Below are positions 29,763-38,701 of a stretch of DNA of 64,000 nt, piece by piece. Under the pieces are notes generated by a model that was not told where the DNA came from, searched no databases, and saw nothing but the letters and a program-made list of their open reading frames with translations. The stretch is taken from positions 62,001-126,000 of the forward strand of contig CAJNDF010000005.1 of assembly GCA_905221455.1 (NCBI GenBank), given 5' to 3'. This stretch comes from a bacterium (lineage in GTDB: Bacteria > Bacillota > Bacilli > Lactobacillales > Streptococcaceae). Each line of letters starts with the position of its first letter. Position 1 is the stretch's first letter. The position numbers were made by a program, and so were the translations under genes.

Positions 29763-30259
29763 TGAGCGATTCTCATGGCGATAGCTTGATTGTGGAAGAA
29801 ATCCGTGATCGCTATGTGGGTAAAGTTGACGCCGTTTTTCATAACGGAGATTCTGAACTGCGTCCTGATTCTCCACTTTGGGAGGGAATCCGTGTTGTTA
29901 AAGGGAATATGGACTTCTATGCAGGCTACCCAGAACGTTTGGTGACTGAGCTTGGTTCGACCAAGATTATCCAAACCCATGGTCACTTGTTTGACATTAA
30001 TTTCAATTTTCAAAAGTTGGACTACTGGGCTCAGGAAGAAGAGGCCGATATCTGCCTTTATGGTCACTTGCATGTGCCAAGCGCTTGGATGGAAGGCAAG
30101 ACCCTCTTTTTAAATCCAGGTTCTATCAGTCAACCACGTGGGACCATCAGAGAATGTCTCTATGCTCGTGTGGAGATTGATGATAGTTACTTCAAAGTGG
30201 ACTTTTTGACACGAGACCATGAGGTGTATCCAGGCCTGTCTAAGGAGTTTAGCCGATGA
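29738..30259 (+). CDS. YfcE/MJ0936-type metallophosphoesterase
   Basis: 173 residues. The calcineurin-like metal ligands are all visible: DSHGD (about 9), FHNGDSE (about 34), VKGNMDF (about 56), QTHGH (about 80) and YGHLHVP (about 107). Family members are cytoplasmic phosphodiesterases with manganese; the natural substrate is unknown. It overlaps rdgB by 25 bases and the CBS protein gene by four. Confidence 0.9.
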   Translation: MAKQTIIVMSDSHGDSLIVEEIRDRYVGKVDAVFHNGDSELRPDSPLWEGIRVVKGNMDFYAGYPERLVTELGSTKIIQTHGHLFDINFNFQKLDYWAQEEEADICLYGHLHVPSAWMEGKTLFLNPGSISQPRGTIRECLYARVEIDDSYFKVDFLTRDHEVYPGLSKEFSR

Positions 30260-30717
30260 TTGCCAAGGAGTTTGAGACTTTCTTGTTGGGCCAAGAGGAA
30301 ACTTTTTTGACGCCTGCTGAAAATCTAGCTGTGTTGATTGATACCCACAATGCGGATCATGCGACCCTCTTGCTCAGTCAGATGACCTATACCCGTGTTC
30401 CCGTTGTGACAGATGAGAAACAATTTGTTGGGACGATTGGGCTCAGAGATATTATGGCTTATCAGATGGAGCATGACTTGAACCCAGAAATCATGGCGGA
30501 TACGGATATTGTCCACATGACGAAAAGGGACGTAGCGGTTGTTTCGCCTGATTTTACTATTACGGAGGTCTTGCACAAGCTGGTAGATGAGTCTTTCTTA
30601 CCGGTTGTGGACGCAGAGGGTATTTTCCAAGGGATTATCACGCGCAAATCTATCCTCAAGGCAGTCAATGCTCTCTTGCATGACTTTAGTAAGGAATATG
30701 AGATTCGATGCAAATGA
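30256..30717 (+). CDS. Two-CBS-domain protein (YkuL/CbpB-like)
   Basis: 153 residues made almost only of two CBS motifs (about 20-75 and 85-145), with the second ending in GIITRKSILKAVNALL. Homologues such as Listeria CbpB bind cyclic di-AMP and, when free of it, stimulate the stringent-response enzyme Rel. That role is an inference by family. It overlaps both neighbours, so it belongs to the murI-yidD chain. Confidence 0.85.
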   Translation: MIAKEFETFLLGQEETFLTPAENLAVLIDTHNADHATLLLSQMTYTRVPVVTDEKQFVGTIGLRDIMAYQMEHDLNPEIMADTDIVHMTKRDVAVVSPDFTITEVLHKLVDESFLPVVDAEGIFQGIITRKSILKAVNALLHDFSKEYEIRCK

Positions 30718-31448
30718 GAGATAGGATTTCAGCCTTTTTAGAGGGAAAGCAAGGCTTGTCTGCCAATTCCAAGCAATCTTATAAGTATGATTTGGAGCAA
30801 TTTTTAGACATTGTGGGTGAGCGGATTTCTGAGACCAGTCTCAAAATCTACCAAGCCCAGCTAGCCAATCTAAAAATCAGTGCCCAGAAACGAAAGATTT
30901 CGGCCTGTAACCAATTTCTCTACTTCCTCTATCAAAAAGGAGAAGTGGATAGCTTTTACCGTTTGGAATTAGCCAAACAAGCTGAAAAGAAGACAGAGAA
31001 GCCAGAACTGTTAGACCTAGACTCTTTTTGGCAGGAAAGCGACTATCCAGAGGGACGCTTGCTGGCGCTTCTTATCTTGGAAATAGGGCTCTTGCCGAGT
31101 GAGATTTTAGCCCTCAAGGTTGCAGATATCAATCTGGATTTTCAAGTGTTGAGAATCAGCAAGGCTTCCCAACAGAGGATTGTCACCATTCCCACAATCT
31201 TGCTTTCAGAATTGGAACCCTTGATGGGGCAGACCTATCTTTTTGAAAGGGCAGGGAAAGCTTATTCTCGTCAGTGGGCCTTCCGTCAGCTGGAGTCCTT
31301 TGTTAAGGAGAAAGGTTTCCCAACCTTATCAGCCCAAGCCTTGCGGGAACAGTTCGTTCTCAGACAAATAGAAAAGAAGGTCGATTTGTACGAGATTGCA
31401 AAAACATTAGGATTAAAAACAGTCTTGACCTTAGAAAAATATAGATAA
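30708..31448 (+). CDS. XerD-like tyrosine recombinase homologue with degenerate active site
   Basis: 246 residues with a SAM-like N-terminal domain (about 1-75) and a phage_integrase fold. The motif normally holding the first catalytic Arg reads GLLPSEI (Leu129 in its place). HxLRH reads QALRE, so only Arg213 remains, and the LGH His is Leu. Tyr245 is retained. Streptococcal chromosome dimer resolution uses XerS, so this protein probably has a non-catalytic role. It sits directly upstream of scpA and shares one base with it. Confidence 0.88.
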   Translation: MQMRDRISAFLEGKQGLSANSKQSYKYDLEQFLDIVGERISETSLKIYQAQLANLKISAQKRKISACNQFLYFLYQKGEVDSFYRLELAKQAEKKTEKPELLDLDSFWQESDYPEGRLLALLILEIGLLPSEILALKVADINLDFQVLRISKASQQRIVTIPTILLSELEPLMGQTYLFERAGKAYSRQWAFRQLESFVKEKGFPTLSAQALREQFVLRQIEKKVDLYEIAKTLGLKTVLTLEKYR

Positions 31449-32176
31449 TGGATATTAAATTAAAAGATTTTGAAGGGCCCCTGGACTTGCTTTTGCACTT
31501 GGTTTCTAAGTACCAGATGGATATCTACGATGTGCCCATTACGGAAGTCATTGAACAGTATCTAGCCTATGTCTCAACCCTGCAGGCTATGCGTCTGGAA
31601 GTGACGGGCGAGTACATGGTCATGGCCAGTCAGTTGATGCTGATCAAGAGCCGCAAGCTTTTGCCAAAGGTGGCAGAAGTGACAGACTTGGAGGATGACC
31701 TAGAGCAGGACCTTCTTTCTCAAATCGAAGAATACCGTAAGTTCAAGCTCTTGGGGGAGCACTTGGAAGCCAAGCACCAAGAACGGGCCCAGTACTATTC
31801 CAAAGCGCCGACAGAGTTGATTTACGAAGATGCGGAGCTTGTACATGATAAGACGACCATTGACCTCTTTTTGGCTTTTTCAAATATCCTAGCCAAGAAA
31901 AAAGAGGAGTTCGCTCAGAATCACACAACTATCTTGCGGGATGAGTATAAGATTGAGGACATGATGGTCATCGTGAAAGAGTCCTTGACTGGACGAGATC
32001 AGTTGCGCTTGCAGGATTTGTTCAAGGAAGCCCAGAATGTTCAAGAGGTCATTACCCTCTTTTTGGCAACCCTAGAGTTAATCAAAACCCAGGAGCTGAT
32101 TCTCGTTCAAGAGGAGAGTTTCGGAGATATCTATCTCATGGAAAAGAAGGAAGAAAGTCAAGTGGCCCAAAGCTAA
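31448..32176 (+). CDS. scpA: Segregation and condensation protein A
   Basis: 242 residues, kleisin family. The N-terminal signature [20 protein letters not shown] is clear, and the C-terminal helix region binds the Smc head. With ScpB it bridges the Smc dimer and helps separate replicated chromosomes. TAATG overlap with the xerD-like gene and 18 bases to scpB mark one operon. Confidence 0.95.
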   Translation: MDIKLKDFEGPLDLLLHLVSKYQMDIYDVPITEVIEQYLAYVSTLQAMRLEVTGEYMVMASQLMLIKSRKLLPKVAEVTDLEDDLEQDLLSQIEEYRKFKLLGEHLEAKHQERAQYYSKAPTELIYEDAELVHDKTTIDLFLAFSNILAKKKEEFAQNHTTILRDEYKIEDMMVIVKESLTGRDQLRLQDLFKEAQNVQEVITLFLATLELIKTQELILVQEESFGDIYLMEKKEESQVAQS

Positions 32177-32194
32177 ACTTGATAGAGAGGAAAG

Positions 32195-32764
32195 ATGAGT
32201 ACTTTAGCAAAAATAGAAGCGCTCTTGTTTGTAGCGGGTGAAGATGGGATTCGGGTCCGTCAGTTAGCTGAACTCCTCTCTCTACCACCGACAGGTATCC
32301 AACAGAGTTTAGAAAAATTAGCCCAGAAGTATGAAAAGGACCCAGATTCCAGTTTGGCTCTGATTGAGACAGGGACGGCCTACAGATTGGTGACCAAGCC
32401 TCAGTTTTCAGAGATTTTGAAGGAATACTCCAAGGCACCTATCAACCAGAGCTTGTCTCGGGCTGCCCTTGAGACCTTGTCCATCGTTGCCTACAAGCAA
32501 CCCATCACGCGGATAGAGATTGATGCCATCCGTGGGGTCAACTCGAGTGGAGCCTTGGCAAAGTTGCAGGCTTTTGACTTGATTAAAGAAGACGGGAAAA
32601 AAGAAGTGTTGGGGCGCCCCAACCTCTATGTGACTACGGATTATTTCCTAGATTATATGGGAATTAACCATTTGGAAGAATTACCAGTGATTGATGAGCT
32701 TGAGATTCAAGCCCAAGAAAGCCAATTATTTGGTGAAAGGATAGAAGAAGATGAGAATCAATAA
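32195..32764 (+). CDS. scpB: Segregation and condensation protein B
   Basis: 189 residues with two winged-helix domains (about 1-80 and 85-165), including the conserved [20 protein letters not shown] block. It dimerises and binds the middle of ScpA. Its 3' end overlaps rluB by 14 bases. Confidence 0.95.
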   Translation: MSTLAKIEALLFVAGEDGIRVRQLAELLSLPPTGIQQSLEKLAQKYEKDPDSSLALIETGTAYRLVTKPQFSEILKEYSKAPINQSLSRAALETLSIVAYKQPITRIEIDAIRGVNSSGALAKLQAFDLIKEDGKKEVLGRPNLYVTTDYFLDYMGINHLEELPVIDELEIQAQESQLFGERIEEDENQ

Positions 32765-33473
32765 GTATATTGCCCACGCAGGTGTGGCCAGTAGGAGAAA
32801 AGCAGAAGAGTTGATCAAGCAAGGCTTGGTGACGGTCAATGGCCAAGTGGTACGTGAACTAGCAACCACTATCAAGTCAGGCGACAAGGTCGAAGTTGAA
32901 GGTCAACCTATCTACAACGAAGAAAAGGTCTATTATCTGCTTAACAAACCACGTGGTGTGATTTCCAGCGTGACAGATGACAAGGGCCGCAAGACTGTTG
33001 TCGACCTCTTGCCCAATGTGAAGGAGCGCATCTACCCTGTAGGTCGTTTGGACTGGGATACATCAGGGGTTTTGATTTTGACCAATGATGGGGACTTTAC
33101 AGACGAGATGATTCACCCCCGCAATGAGATTGACAAGGTCTATGTCGCGCGTGTTAAAGGTGTGGCCAATAAGGACAATCTCCGCCCCTTGACCCGTGGT
33201 CTTGAAATTGATGGCAAGAAAACCAAGCCAGCTGTTTATGAAATTCTCAAAGTGGATCCAGTCAAAAATCGCTCAGTAGTGCAGTTGACTATCCATGAAG
33301 GGCGTAACCATCAGGTTAAAAAGATGTTTGAAGCTGTCGGTCTCCAAGTAGACAAGTTGTCACGGACCCGTTTTGGACATCTAGACTTGACAGACCTTCG
33401 TCCAGGCGAATCCCGTCGTCTGAATAAAAAAGAAATCAGCCAACTACACACTATGGCTGTAACCAAGAAATAA
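32751..33473 (+). CDS. rluB: 23S rRNA pseudouridine synthase, RluB type
   Basis: 240 residues. An S4 RNA-binding domain (about 1-60) precedes the RsuA-family catalytic domain, with catalytic Asp in [17 protein letters not shown] (about 102). Family members modify U2605 of 23S rRNA. The scpAB-rluB order is widespread in Firmicutes. One base is shared with yidD. Confidence 0.93.
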   Translation: MRINKYIAHAGVASRRKAEELIKQGLVTVNGQVVRELATTIKSGDKVEVEGQPIYNEEKVYYLLNKPRGVISSVTDDKGRKTVVDLLPNVKERIYPVGRLDWDTSGVLILTNDGDFTDEMIHPRNEIDKVYVARVKGVANKDNLRPLTRGLEIDGKKTKPAVYEILKVDPVKNRSVVQLTIHEGRNHQVKKMFEAVGLQVDKLSRTRFGHLDLTDLRPGESRRLNKKEISQLHTMAVTKK

Positions 33474-33709
33474 TGAAACGAATTTTAATAGCGTCTGTGC
33501 GCTTTTACCAATGTTTTATATCGCCAGCCTTTCCACCTTCTTGTCGCTTTGAGCCGACTTGTTCCAACTATATGATTCAGGCTATTGAAAAACATGGCTT
33601 TAAGGGTGTCTTGATGGGCTTGTCTCGGATTTTACGTTGCCATCCCTGGTCGAAAACAGGTAAGGACCCCGTCCCAGACCATTTTTCTTTAAAGAGAAAT
33701 TCAAAATAA
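33473..33709 (+). CDS. yidD: Membrane protein insertion efficiency factor YidD
   Basis: 78 residues. The signature [20 protein letters not shown] (about 14-33) and the downstream ILRCHPW are complete. The protein aids YidC-dependent membrane insertion. It is the last gene of the chain; its stop codon borders a BOX element. Confidence 0.93.
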   Translation: MKRILIASVRFYQCFISPAFPPSCRFEPTCSNYMIQAIEKHGFKGVLMGLSRILRCHPWSKTGKDPVPDHFSLKRNSK

Positions 33710-33860
33710 TACTCAATGAAAATCAAAGAGCAAACTAGGAAACTAGCCGCAGGCTGCTCAAAACAGTGTTTTGAAGTTGTGGATAGAACTGACGAAGTCA
33801 GTAACCATACCTACGGTAAGGCGACGTTGACGTGGTTTGAAGAGATTTTTGAAGAGTATA
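33710..33860 (-). repeat. BOX element, boxA-boxB-boxC, minus orientation
   Basis: Reads as boxC, boxB, boxA on the plus strand. boxC covers about 33710-33754 (includes AAATCAAAGAGCAAACTAGG), boxB about 33755-33808 with GACGAAGTC at its core, and boxA about 33809-33860 (GGCGACGTTGACGTGG). Sequences match my memory of the pneumococcal BOX consensus. Such elements are mobile, RNA-forming and unique to the mitis group. Confidence 0.9.
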
Positions 33861-33878
33861 AATTGGATTCTAATGTAT

Positions 33879-33933
33879 AAAACACAGATAGATGATACTT
33901 GGTATTTATCAAGTGCTATCTATCTGTGTTTTT
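33879..33933. terminator. Bidirectional terminator between yidD and galE
   Basis: A perfect 15-bp stem (33879-33893 with 33918-33932) and an inner ACTTG/CAAGT pair, A-rich on one side and T-rich on the other, between convergent genes. Confidence 0.9.
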
Positions 33934-33957
33934 ATTTATGATTGATGTTTCTGCTAT

Positions 33958-34956
33958 TTATTCCAAAATATTTTTCCCCTCTTTTACACGCCAACGATAG
34001 TCTGATAAAATAATATCTTCGAGGGAGTAGCTAGCCTGCCAATCAAGATATTTTTTAGCTTTTGATGCGTCTGCTAGGACGCTAGCTGGATCACCTGCAC
34101 GACGTGCAACAATCTCGTGTGGAATTTTTTGATCCAGCAATTCTTCAGCAGTTTTAAAGATTTCTTTGACAGTATAGCCTTTTTCAGTTCCTAAGTTAAA
34201 GATTTGAGAAGAACTGTCTTCTTGAAAGAGGTAATTCATCCCTTTAACATGAGCCTGTGCAAGGTCCAAGACATGAATGTAATCCCGAATACATGAACCG
34301 TCACGTGTATCGTAGTCATCTCCAAATATTTTTAGGCTCTCATTTTGTCCCAATGCGGTCTTGTTGATGTTGGGAATGATGTGGGTTGGATTTTTCACAC
34401 GCAGACCGTTTGAGGCATCCATTTCAGCCCCAGCAACATTAAAGTAACGGAAAATGACATATTTCCAGTCGTAGCGATTGGCCATCCAGTAAATCATTCG
34501 TTCACCCATCAGTTTTGTCTCTGCATAAGGGTTGACAGGGTCGAGCAGGGTATCTTCAGTTGCTGGCTTATCAATACAGTTATTACCATAGAGAGAAGCA
34601 GTTGAAGAGAACATGATTTTTTGAATGCCAACTTCAGATAGGACTTTGAGAACTTGGTTCATACCAGCGACATTGGCAGTGAAGTATTTGCTTGGATTTT
34701 CAATGCTTTCGCTCACAACAATTTCACCTGCACAATGAAGAACAGCATCAATTTGATTTTCTTCTAAGTAAGCTTTTAGGGCACTAGCATCATAAACATC
34801 CAGTTGTTTAAAGCTAGCACGACTATCCACAGCCGAACGATTTCCTGTAGAGAGATTATCGAGGACATGCACCTGATAGCCAGCATTTAAAAGAGCTTTA
34901 ACGGTATGGGAGCCAATATAGCCAGCTCCACCTGTAACAAGAATTGTTTTGGTCAT
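33958..34956 (-). CDS. galE: UDP-glucose 4-epimerase
   Basis: 332 residues. The NAD-binding GGAGYIGSHT (about 8-17), catalytic YAETK (Tyr about 146, Lys 150) and family blocks RYFNVAGA and DYIHVLDLA are present. It interconverts UDP-glucose and UDP-galactose for galactose use and for surface polysaccharide. It stands alone on the minus strand without galK or galT. Streptococci often have two galE copies; this is one of them. Confidence 0.95.
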   Translation of the reverse strand: MTKTILVTGGAGYIGSHTVKALLNAGYQVHVLDNLSTGNRSAVDSRASFKQLDVYDASALKAYLEENQIDAVLHCAGEIVVSESIENPSKYFTANVAGMNQVLKVLSEVGIQKIMFSSTASLYGNNCIDKPATEDTLLDPVNPYAETKLMGERMIYWMANRYDWKYVIFRYFNVAGAEMDASNGLRVKNPTHIIPNINKTALGQNESLKIFGDDYDTRDGSCIRDYIHVLDLAQAHVKGMNYLFQEDSSSQIFNLGTEKGYTVKEIFKTAEELLDQKIPHEIVARRAGDPASVLADASKAKKYLDWQASYSLEDIILSDYRWRVKEGKNILE

Positions 34957-35214
34957 GATTTTTTCCTTTTCCTAGTTTTGTACTATTTTAAAGAAAGAGG
35001 AAGGGAAAGTCAACTATTTTCTGTAAATTTCATGAAAAATTGAACAAATATAGCATTGGATTGTTTTTTGTTTGGAAATTAATGGTTTGGTTGGTCTTGG
35101 AATAGTTCTTAGATTTCACCTCACATGCAGAGAATACGATTTTTTCTAAGACACAGCAAGACTAAGATACTAATTTAGAAATCCACCTTCCCGCTATCCT
35201 TCTCCTATAAAAAG

Positions 35215-35223
35215 TGGTAAAAT
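35215..35223 (+). promoter_or_regulatory. Extended -10 promoter of pepA
   Basis: TGGTAAAAT 25 bases before the ATG at 35248, with GAAGGAA as ribosome binding site. The rest of the 290-base gap to galE shows nothing else. Confidence 0.6.
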
Positions 35224-35247
35224 GGATGAAAGAAAGAAGGAACTGAA

Positions 35248-36312
35248 ATGACAACATTATTTTCAAAAATCAAAGAAGTAACAGAACTTGCTGCGATCTC
35301 AGGTCATGAAGCGCCTGTCCGTGCTTATCTTCGTGAAAAGTTGACACCGCATGTGGATGAAGTCGTAACAGATGGCTTGGGTGGTATTTTTGGTATCAAA
35401 CATTCAGAAGCTGCGGATGCACCACGTGTCTTGGTCGCTTCTCACATGGATGAAGTTGGTTTTATGGTTAGCGAGATCAAGCCAGACGGCACTTTCCGTG
35501 TCGTTGAAATCGGTGGCTGGAATCCTATGGTAGTCAGCAGCCAACGTTTTAAACTCTTGACTCGTGATGGTCGTGAAATCCCAGTGATTTCAGGTTCTGT
35601 TCCTCCTCATTTGACTCGTGGAAAGGGTGGACCAACCATGCCAGCAATTGCCGATATTGTCTTTGATGGTGGTTTTACGGACAAGGCTGAGGCAGAAAGC
35701 TTTGGCATCCGTCCTGGTGATACCATTGTCCCAGATAGTTCTGCTATCTTGACAGCCAATGAAAAAAATATCATCTCAAAAGCTTGGGATAATCGCTACG
35801 GTGTTCTCATGGTAAGCGAGCTGGCAGAAGCTCTTTCAGGTCAAAAACTCGGAAATGAACTCTATCTTGGCTCTAACGTCCAAGAAGAGGTTGGTCTGCG
35901 TGGTGCCCATACATCTACAACCAAGTTTGACCCAGAAGTCTTCCTCGCAGTTGATTGCTCACCAGCAGGTGATGTCTATGGTGGTCAAGGCAAGATTGGA
36001 GATGGAACCTTGATTCGTTTCTATGATCCAGGACACTTGCTTCTCCCAGGAATGAAGGATTTCCTTTTGACAACAGCTGAGGAAGCTGGTATCAAGTACC
36101 AATACTACTGTGGTAAAGGCGGAACAGACGCTGGCGCAGCCCATTTGAAAAATGGTGGTGTCCCATCTACAACAATCGGTGTTTGCGCTCGTTATATCCA
36201 TTCTCACCAAACCCTCTACGCTATGGATGACTTCCTAGAAGCGCAAGCTTTCTTACAAGCCTTGGTGAAAAAATTGGATCGTTCAACGGTTGATTTGATT
36301 AAAAATTATTAA
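35248..36312 (+). CDS. pepA: Glutamyl aminopeptidase, M42 family
   Basis: 354 residues. The metal ligands fit M42: His in ASHMDEVGF (about 66), Asp in AWDNRYG (about 182), Glu pair in QEEVGLRG (about 214), Asp in VDCSP (about 236) and His near RYIHSHQ (about 318). It trims N-terminal Glu or Asp from peptides, complementing peptide import by Ami. The downstream small gene follows after 20 bases. Confidence 0.94.
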   Translation: MTTLFSKIKEVTELAAISGHEAPVRAYLREKLTPHVDEVVTDGLGGIFGIKHSEAADAPRVLVASHMDEVGFMVSEIKPDGTFRVVEIGGWNPMVVSSQRFKLLTRDGREIPVISGSVPPHLTRGKGGPTMPAIADIVFDGGFTDKAEAESFGIRPGDTIVPDSSAILTANEKNIISKAWDNRYGVLMVSELAEALSGQKLGNELYLGSNVQEEVGLRGAHTSTTKFDPEVFLAVDCSPAGDVYGGQGKIGDGTLIRFYDPGHLLLPGMKDFLLTTAEEAGIKYQYYCGKGGTDAGAAHLKNGGVPSTTIGVCARYIHSHQTLYAMDDFLEAQAFLQALVKKLDRSTVDLIKNY

Positions 36313-36332
36313 ACATAAGGAAGGTGGTAGGG

Positions 36333-36629
36333 ATGGTAGAACCAAACCTAGAAAGCCTTATAAAAGATCTTTACAATCATGCTCGTCATGATTTGAGTGA
36401 AGATTTAGTTGCTGCTCTCCTAGAGACTGCTAAAAAACTACCTGCTACAAATGAGCAATTGCTGGCAGTCCGTCTCTCAGGCCTGGTTAATCGTGAATTG
36501 CTCCTAAATCCCAAACACCCAGCACCTGAGTTGCTCAACTTGGCTCGTTTTATCAAAAGAGAAGAAGCCAAGTACAGAGGAACTGCAGCTTCTGCGCTTA
36601 TGTACGGAGAGTTCTTTAAAATGCTTTGA
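36333..36629 (+). CDS. Putative bacteriocin immunity protein, enterocin A immunity-like
   Basis: 98 residues from the ATG at 36333, whose site is AAGGTGG. It is predicted all-helical with no membrane segment, fits the four-helix EntA_Immun family in length, and has the pattern AVRLSGLVNRELLLNPKHPAPELLNLARFI split by a Pro. Such proteins guard against pediocin-like bacteriocins at the sugar PTS. No bacteriocin gene is adjacent; it seems co-transcribed with pepA. The stop codon lies inside the terminator stem. Confidence 0.6.
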   Translation: MVEPNLESLIKDLYNHARHDLSEDLVAALLETAKKLPATNEQLLAVRLSGLVNRELLLNPKHPAPELLNLARFIKREEAKYRGTAASALMYGEFFKML

Positions 36630-36655
36630 TTCCATTGTGAATCAAAGCATTTTTC
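36618..36655 (+). terminator. Terminator of the pepA unit
   Basis: A 14-bp stem, 36618-36631 with 36640-36653, overlapping the last codons of the immunity-like gene. Confidence 0.85.
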
Positions 36656-36706
36656 TATATGGTGGAAAAGCAATTTTTGATTAGGAGAAGAAAAAGCCAT
36701 CCCATT

Positions 36707-36811
36707 TATACTCTTTGAAAATCTCTTCAAACCACGTCAACGTCGCCTTGCCGTACTCAAGTACAGTCTGTGGCTAGTTTCCTAGTTTGCTCTTTGATTT
36801 TCATTGAGTAT
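36707..36811 (+). repeat. BOX element, boxA-boxC without boxB, plus orientation
   Basis: boxA (36707-36757, contains CACGTCAACGTCGCC) is joined directly to boxC (about 36766-36811, contains TAGTTTGCTCTTTGATTTTC) with no boxB. It is an inverted partner of the copy at 33710-33860. Confidence 0.88.
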
Positions 36812-36830
36812 TAGGATAGCTTCTTGGTTC

Positions 36831-38462
36831 TTAGATTTGTTCAGCAATGACCTTTTCAGCTAAATTCATAGCATGGTCTGATACACGAGTGTAGTGGGAA
36901 ACAATATCGATAAAGTTGACCCCAGCTTGTGTTGAACACTCACCCTTGTTAAGGCGTTTGATGTGGGTCTTTCTGAGAACACGTTCCATATTGTTGATTT
37001 CTTTATGGCGTTCAATCAGACTTTGAGCTTTTTCGATATCATTGTTTTCCACGCTATCAAGGGCATCCTTGATAAAGCCAGTGGTTTTTTGATAGATATC
37101 AGCTAATTCCTGCAAAGCAGCTTCAGAGAACTCAACGTTTTTACGTTGAAGGTAGTCGGTTAGATTGATTAGCGCTTCTGCGTGGTCCCCAATCCGTTCC
37201 AAATCGCGGGATGAATCAAGGATGTTAGTGAGCACTTCACTTTCTTTCTGGCTAAGGGCTTCACTTGAAAGAGTAATGAGGTAACGAGTCAATTTTTCAT
37301 CAATGGTATTGATGGCTTCTTCCGTCTTGTGGCCTTTTTCAGCAACTTTTTCATTGAGGTCAATGATGTAGTTGTATGAAAGGTCGAAGGCTTTAGAAGC
37401 GTAATTTCCTAAGTGAAGGAGTTCTTTTTTAGCATTTCCGAGAGCGATTGAAGGAGCTTGTTTAATCAAATGCTCATCAAGGTAAAGAGGTTCGTATTTG
37501 ACAACTTCGTCTTCACCTGGGATGAGCTTGGTTACAAAGTAAGCCAAGGCTCCGATGAATGGAAATTGTACAATGGTATTACTTACGTTAAAGGCACCGT
37601 GCGAGAAGGCGATGGTCATCTCAGGTGATAGGTGAAGGAGTGCTTGGAAGTACTCAATCATTGCAGTGAAGGGGCCTAATAAGATTAAGCAAAGAATAGT
37701 TCCTAATACGTTAAAGGTAACGTGGGTTGCAGCAACGCGTTTCGCAGAGACATTGGCTCCAGCTGCCGCGATGATAACGGTTAAGGTTGTCCCGATATTA
37801 TCCCCGAAGAGAACTGGTAGAGAACCTTTAAGGTCAAGGAAACCACCTGCATAGAGTCCTTGCAAAATCCCGATTGTCGCAGAAGATGCCTGGATGAGAA
37901 CGGTAATCACCGCACCGGCTACCACTCCTAAAATAGGATTTTGTCCCAAGGTTACCATGTATTCCTTGAATTGTGGTAAATCTTTAAGCGGACTCATACC
38001 GGCACTAATGAGGTTGAGGGCGTAGAAGATTCCCCCCACACCAAACAGGATGCGCCCGATATTGTTTGCTGTTCTGTTTTTTGTAAAGAAGAGGAACATG
38101 GTTCCAAGGAAAATCAGGGGTAAAGCATACTCGCCAAGCTTGAAACCGATAATAAAGGAAGTGACGGTAGTTCCGATGTTGGCTCCCATGATAATTCCGA
38201 TAGCCTGTCTAAGAGTTAGAAGACTAGCGCTGACCAGTCCAACCGTGATAACTGTAACCCCTGTACTTGACTGAATCAGGGCAGTCACGACAATCCCGAC
38301 TAGAACACCTAAAAAGGGATTGCTGGTGTACTTGTCAATGTAAAAACGAAGGCGATCTCCAGCAGCTTGTTGCAAACCGTCTCCCATGGTCTTGATACTA
38401 TATAAGAATAGTCCCAGACCACCTAAAAAGTGAAATAAAATTTCCTGCCAATTAATGGACAT
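36831..38462 (-). CDS. Na+/phosphate cotransporter family protein with PhoU-like domain
   Basis: 543 residues. Two Na_Pi_cotrans repeats with about eight or nine membrane helices occupy about 1-310, each with a Q-S-S-rich motif (LIQSSTGVTV near 63 and LIQASSATIG near 187). A cytoplasmic helical PhoU-like domain covers about 340-540. It probably takes up phosphate with sodium; regulation by the PhoU-like part is inferred. It is a single-gene unit read toward the BOX element. Confidence 0.87.
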   Translation of the reverse strand: MSINWQEILFHFLGGLGLFLYSIKTMGDGLQQAAGDRLRFYIDKYTSNPFLGVLVGIVVTALIQSSTGVTVITVGLVSASLLTLRQAIGIIMGANIGTTVTSFIIGFKLGEYALPLIFLGTMFLFFTKNRTANNIGRILFGVGGIFYALNLISAGMSPLKDLPQFKEYMVTLGQNPILGVVAGAVITVLIQASSATIGILQGLYAGGFLDLKGSLPVLFGDNIGTTLTVIIAAAGANVSAKRVAATHVTFNVLGTILCLILLGPFTAMIEYFQALLHLSPEMTIAFSHGAFNVSNTIVQFPFIGALAYFVTKLIPGEDEVVKYEPLYLDEHLIKQAPSIALGNAKKELLHLGNYASKAFDLSYNYIIDLNEKVAEKGHKTEEAINTIDEKLTRYLITLSSEALSQKESEVLTNILDSSRDLERIGDHAEALINLTDYLQRKNVEFSEAALQELADIYQKTTGFIKDALDSVENNDIEKAQSLIERHKEINNMERVLRKTHIKRLNKGECSTQAGVNFIDIVSHYTRVSDHAMNLAEKVIAEQI

Positions 38463-38656
38463 TTCTTTTTCCTCCGAAAAATAATAACGGAATTTCTCCT
38501 ATTCTATTTTAAAGGATAAAAGTAAATCTAACAAGTGTTAAGCTAAGATTTTAGAAAGAAAATTCGTCAGGAAAAGAAAAAATAATACACTCTAACATAA
38601 CATGAAGATTAAATATCGAAAAATCTTGTGAAATCTTTCCTTATATTTCCAAAGTG
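38463..38656. other. Divergent intergenic region upstream of pgk
   Basis: AT-rich, about 190 bases, holding the promoters of the Na/Pi gene (minus) and pgk (plus). I see no operator or further hairpin. Confidence 0.4.
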
Positions 38657-38665
38657 TGATATAAT
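38657..38665 (+). promoter_or_regulatory. Extended -10 promoter of pgk
   Basis: TGATATAAT about 36 bases before the pgk start, with AAAGGGG as ribosome binding site. Confidence 0.7.
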
Positions 38666-38701
38666 AGTTTCGAATAAAATAAATAAAGGGGTTTTTGTAA
38701 C

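Noticed and set aside
30708..31448. Functional chromosome dimer recombinase with a nearby dif site
   Set aside because: Catalytic residues are lost and I see no dif-like palindrome nearby; streptococci use XerS elsewhere.
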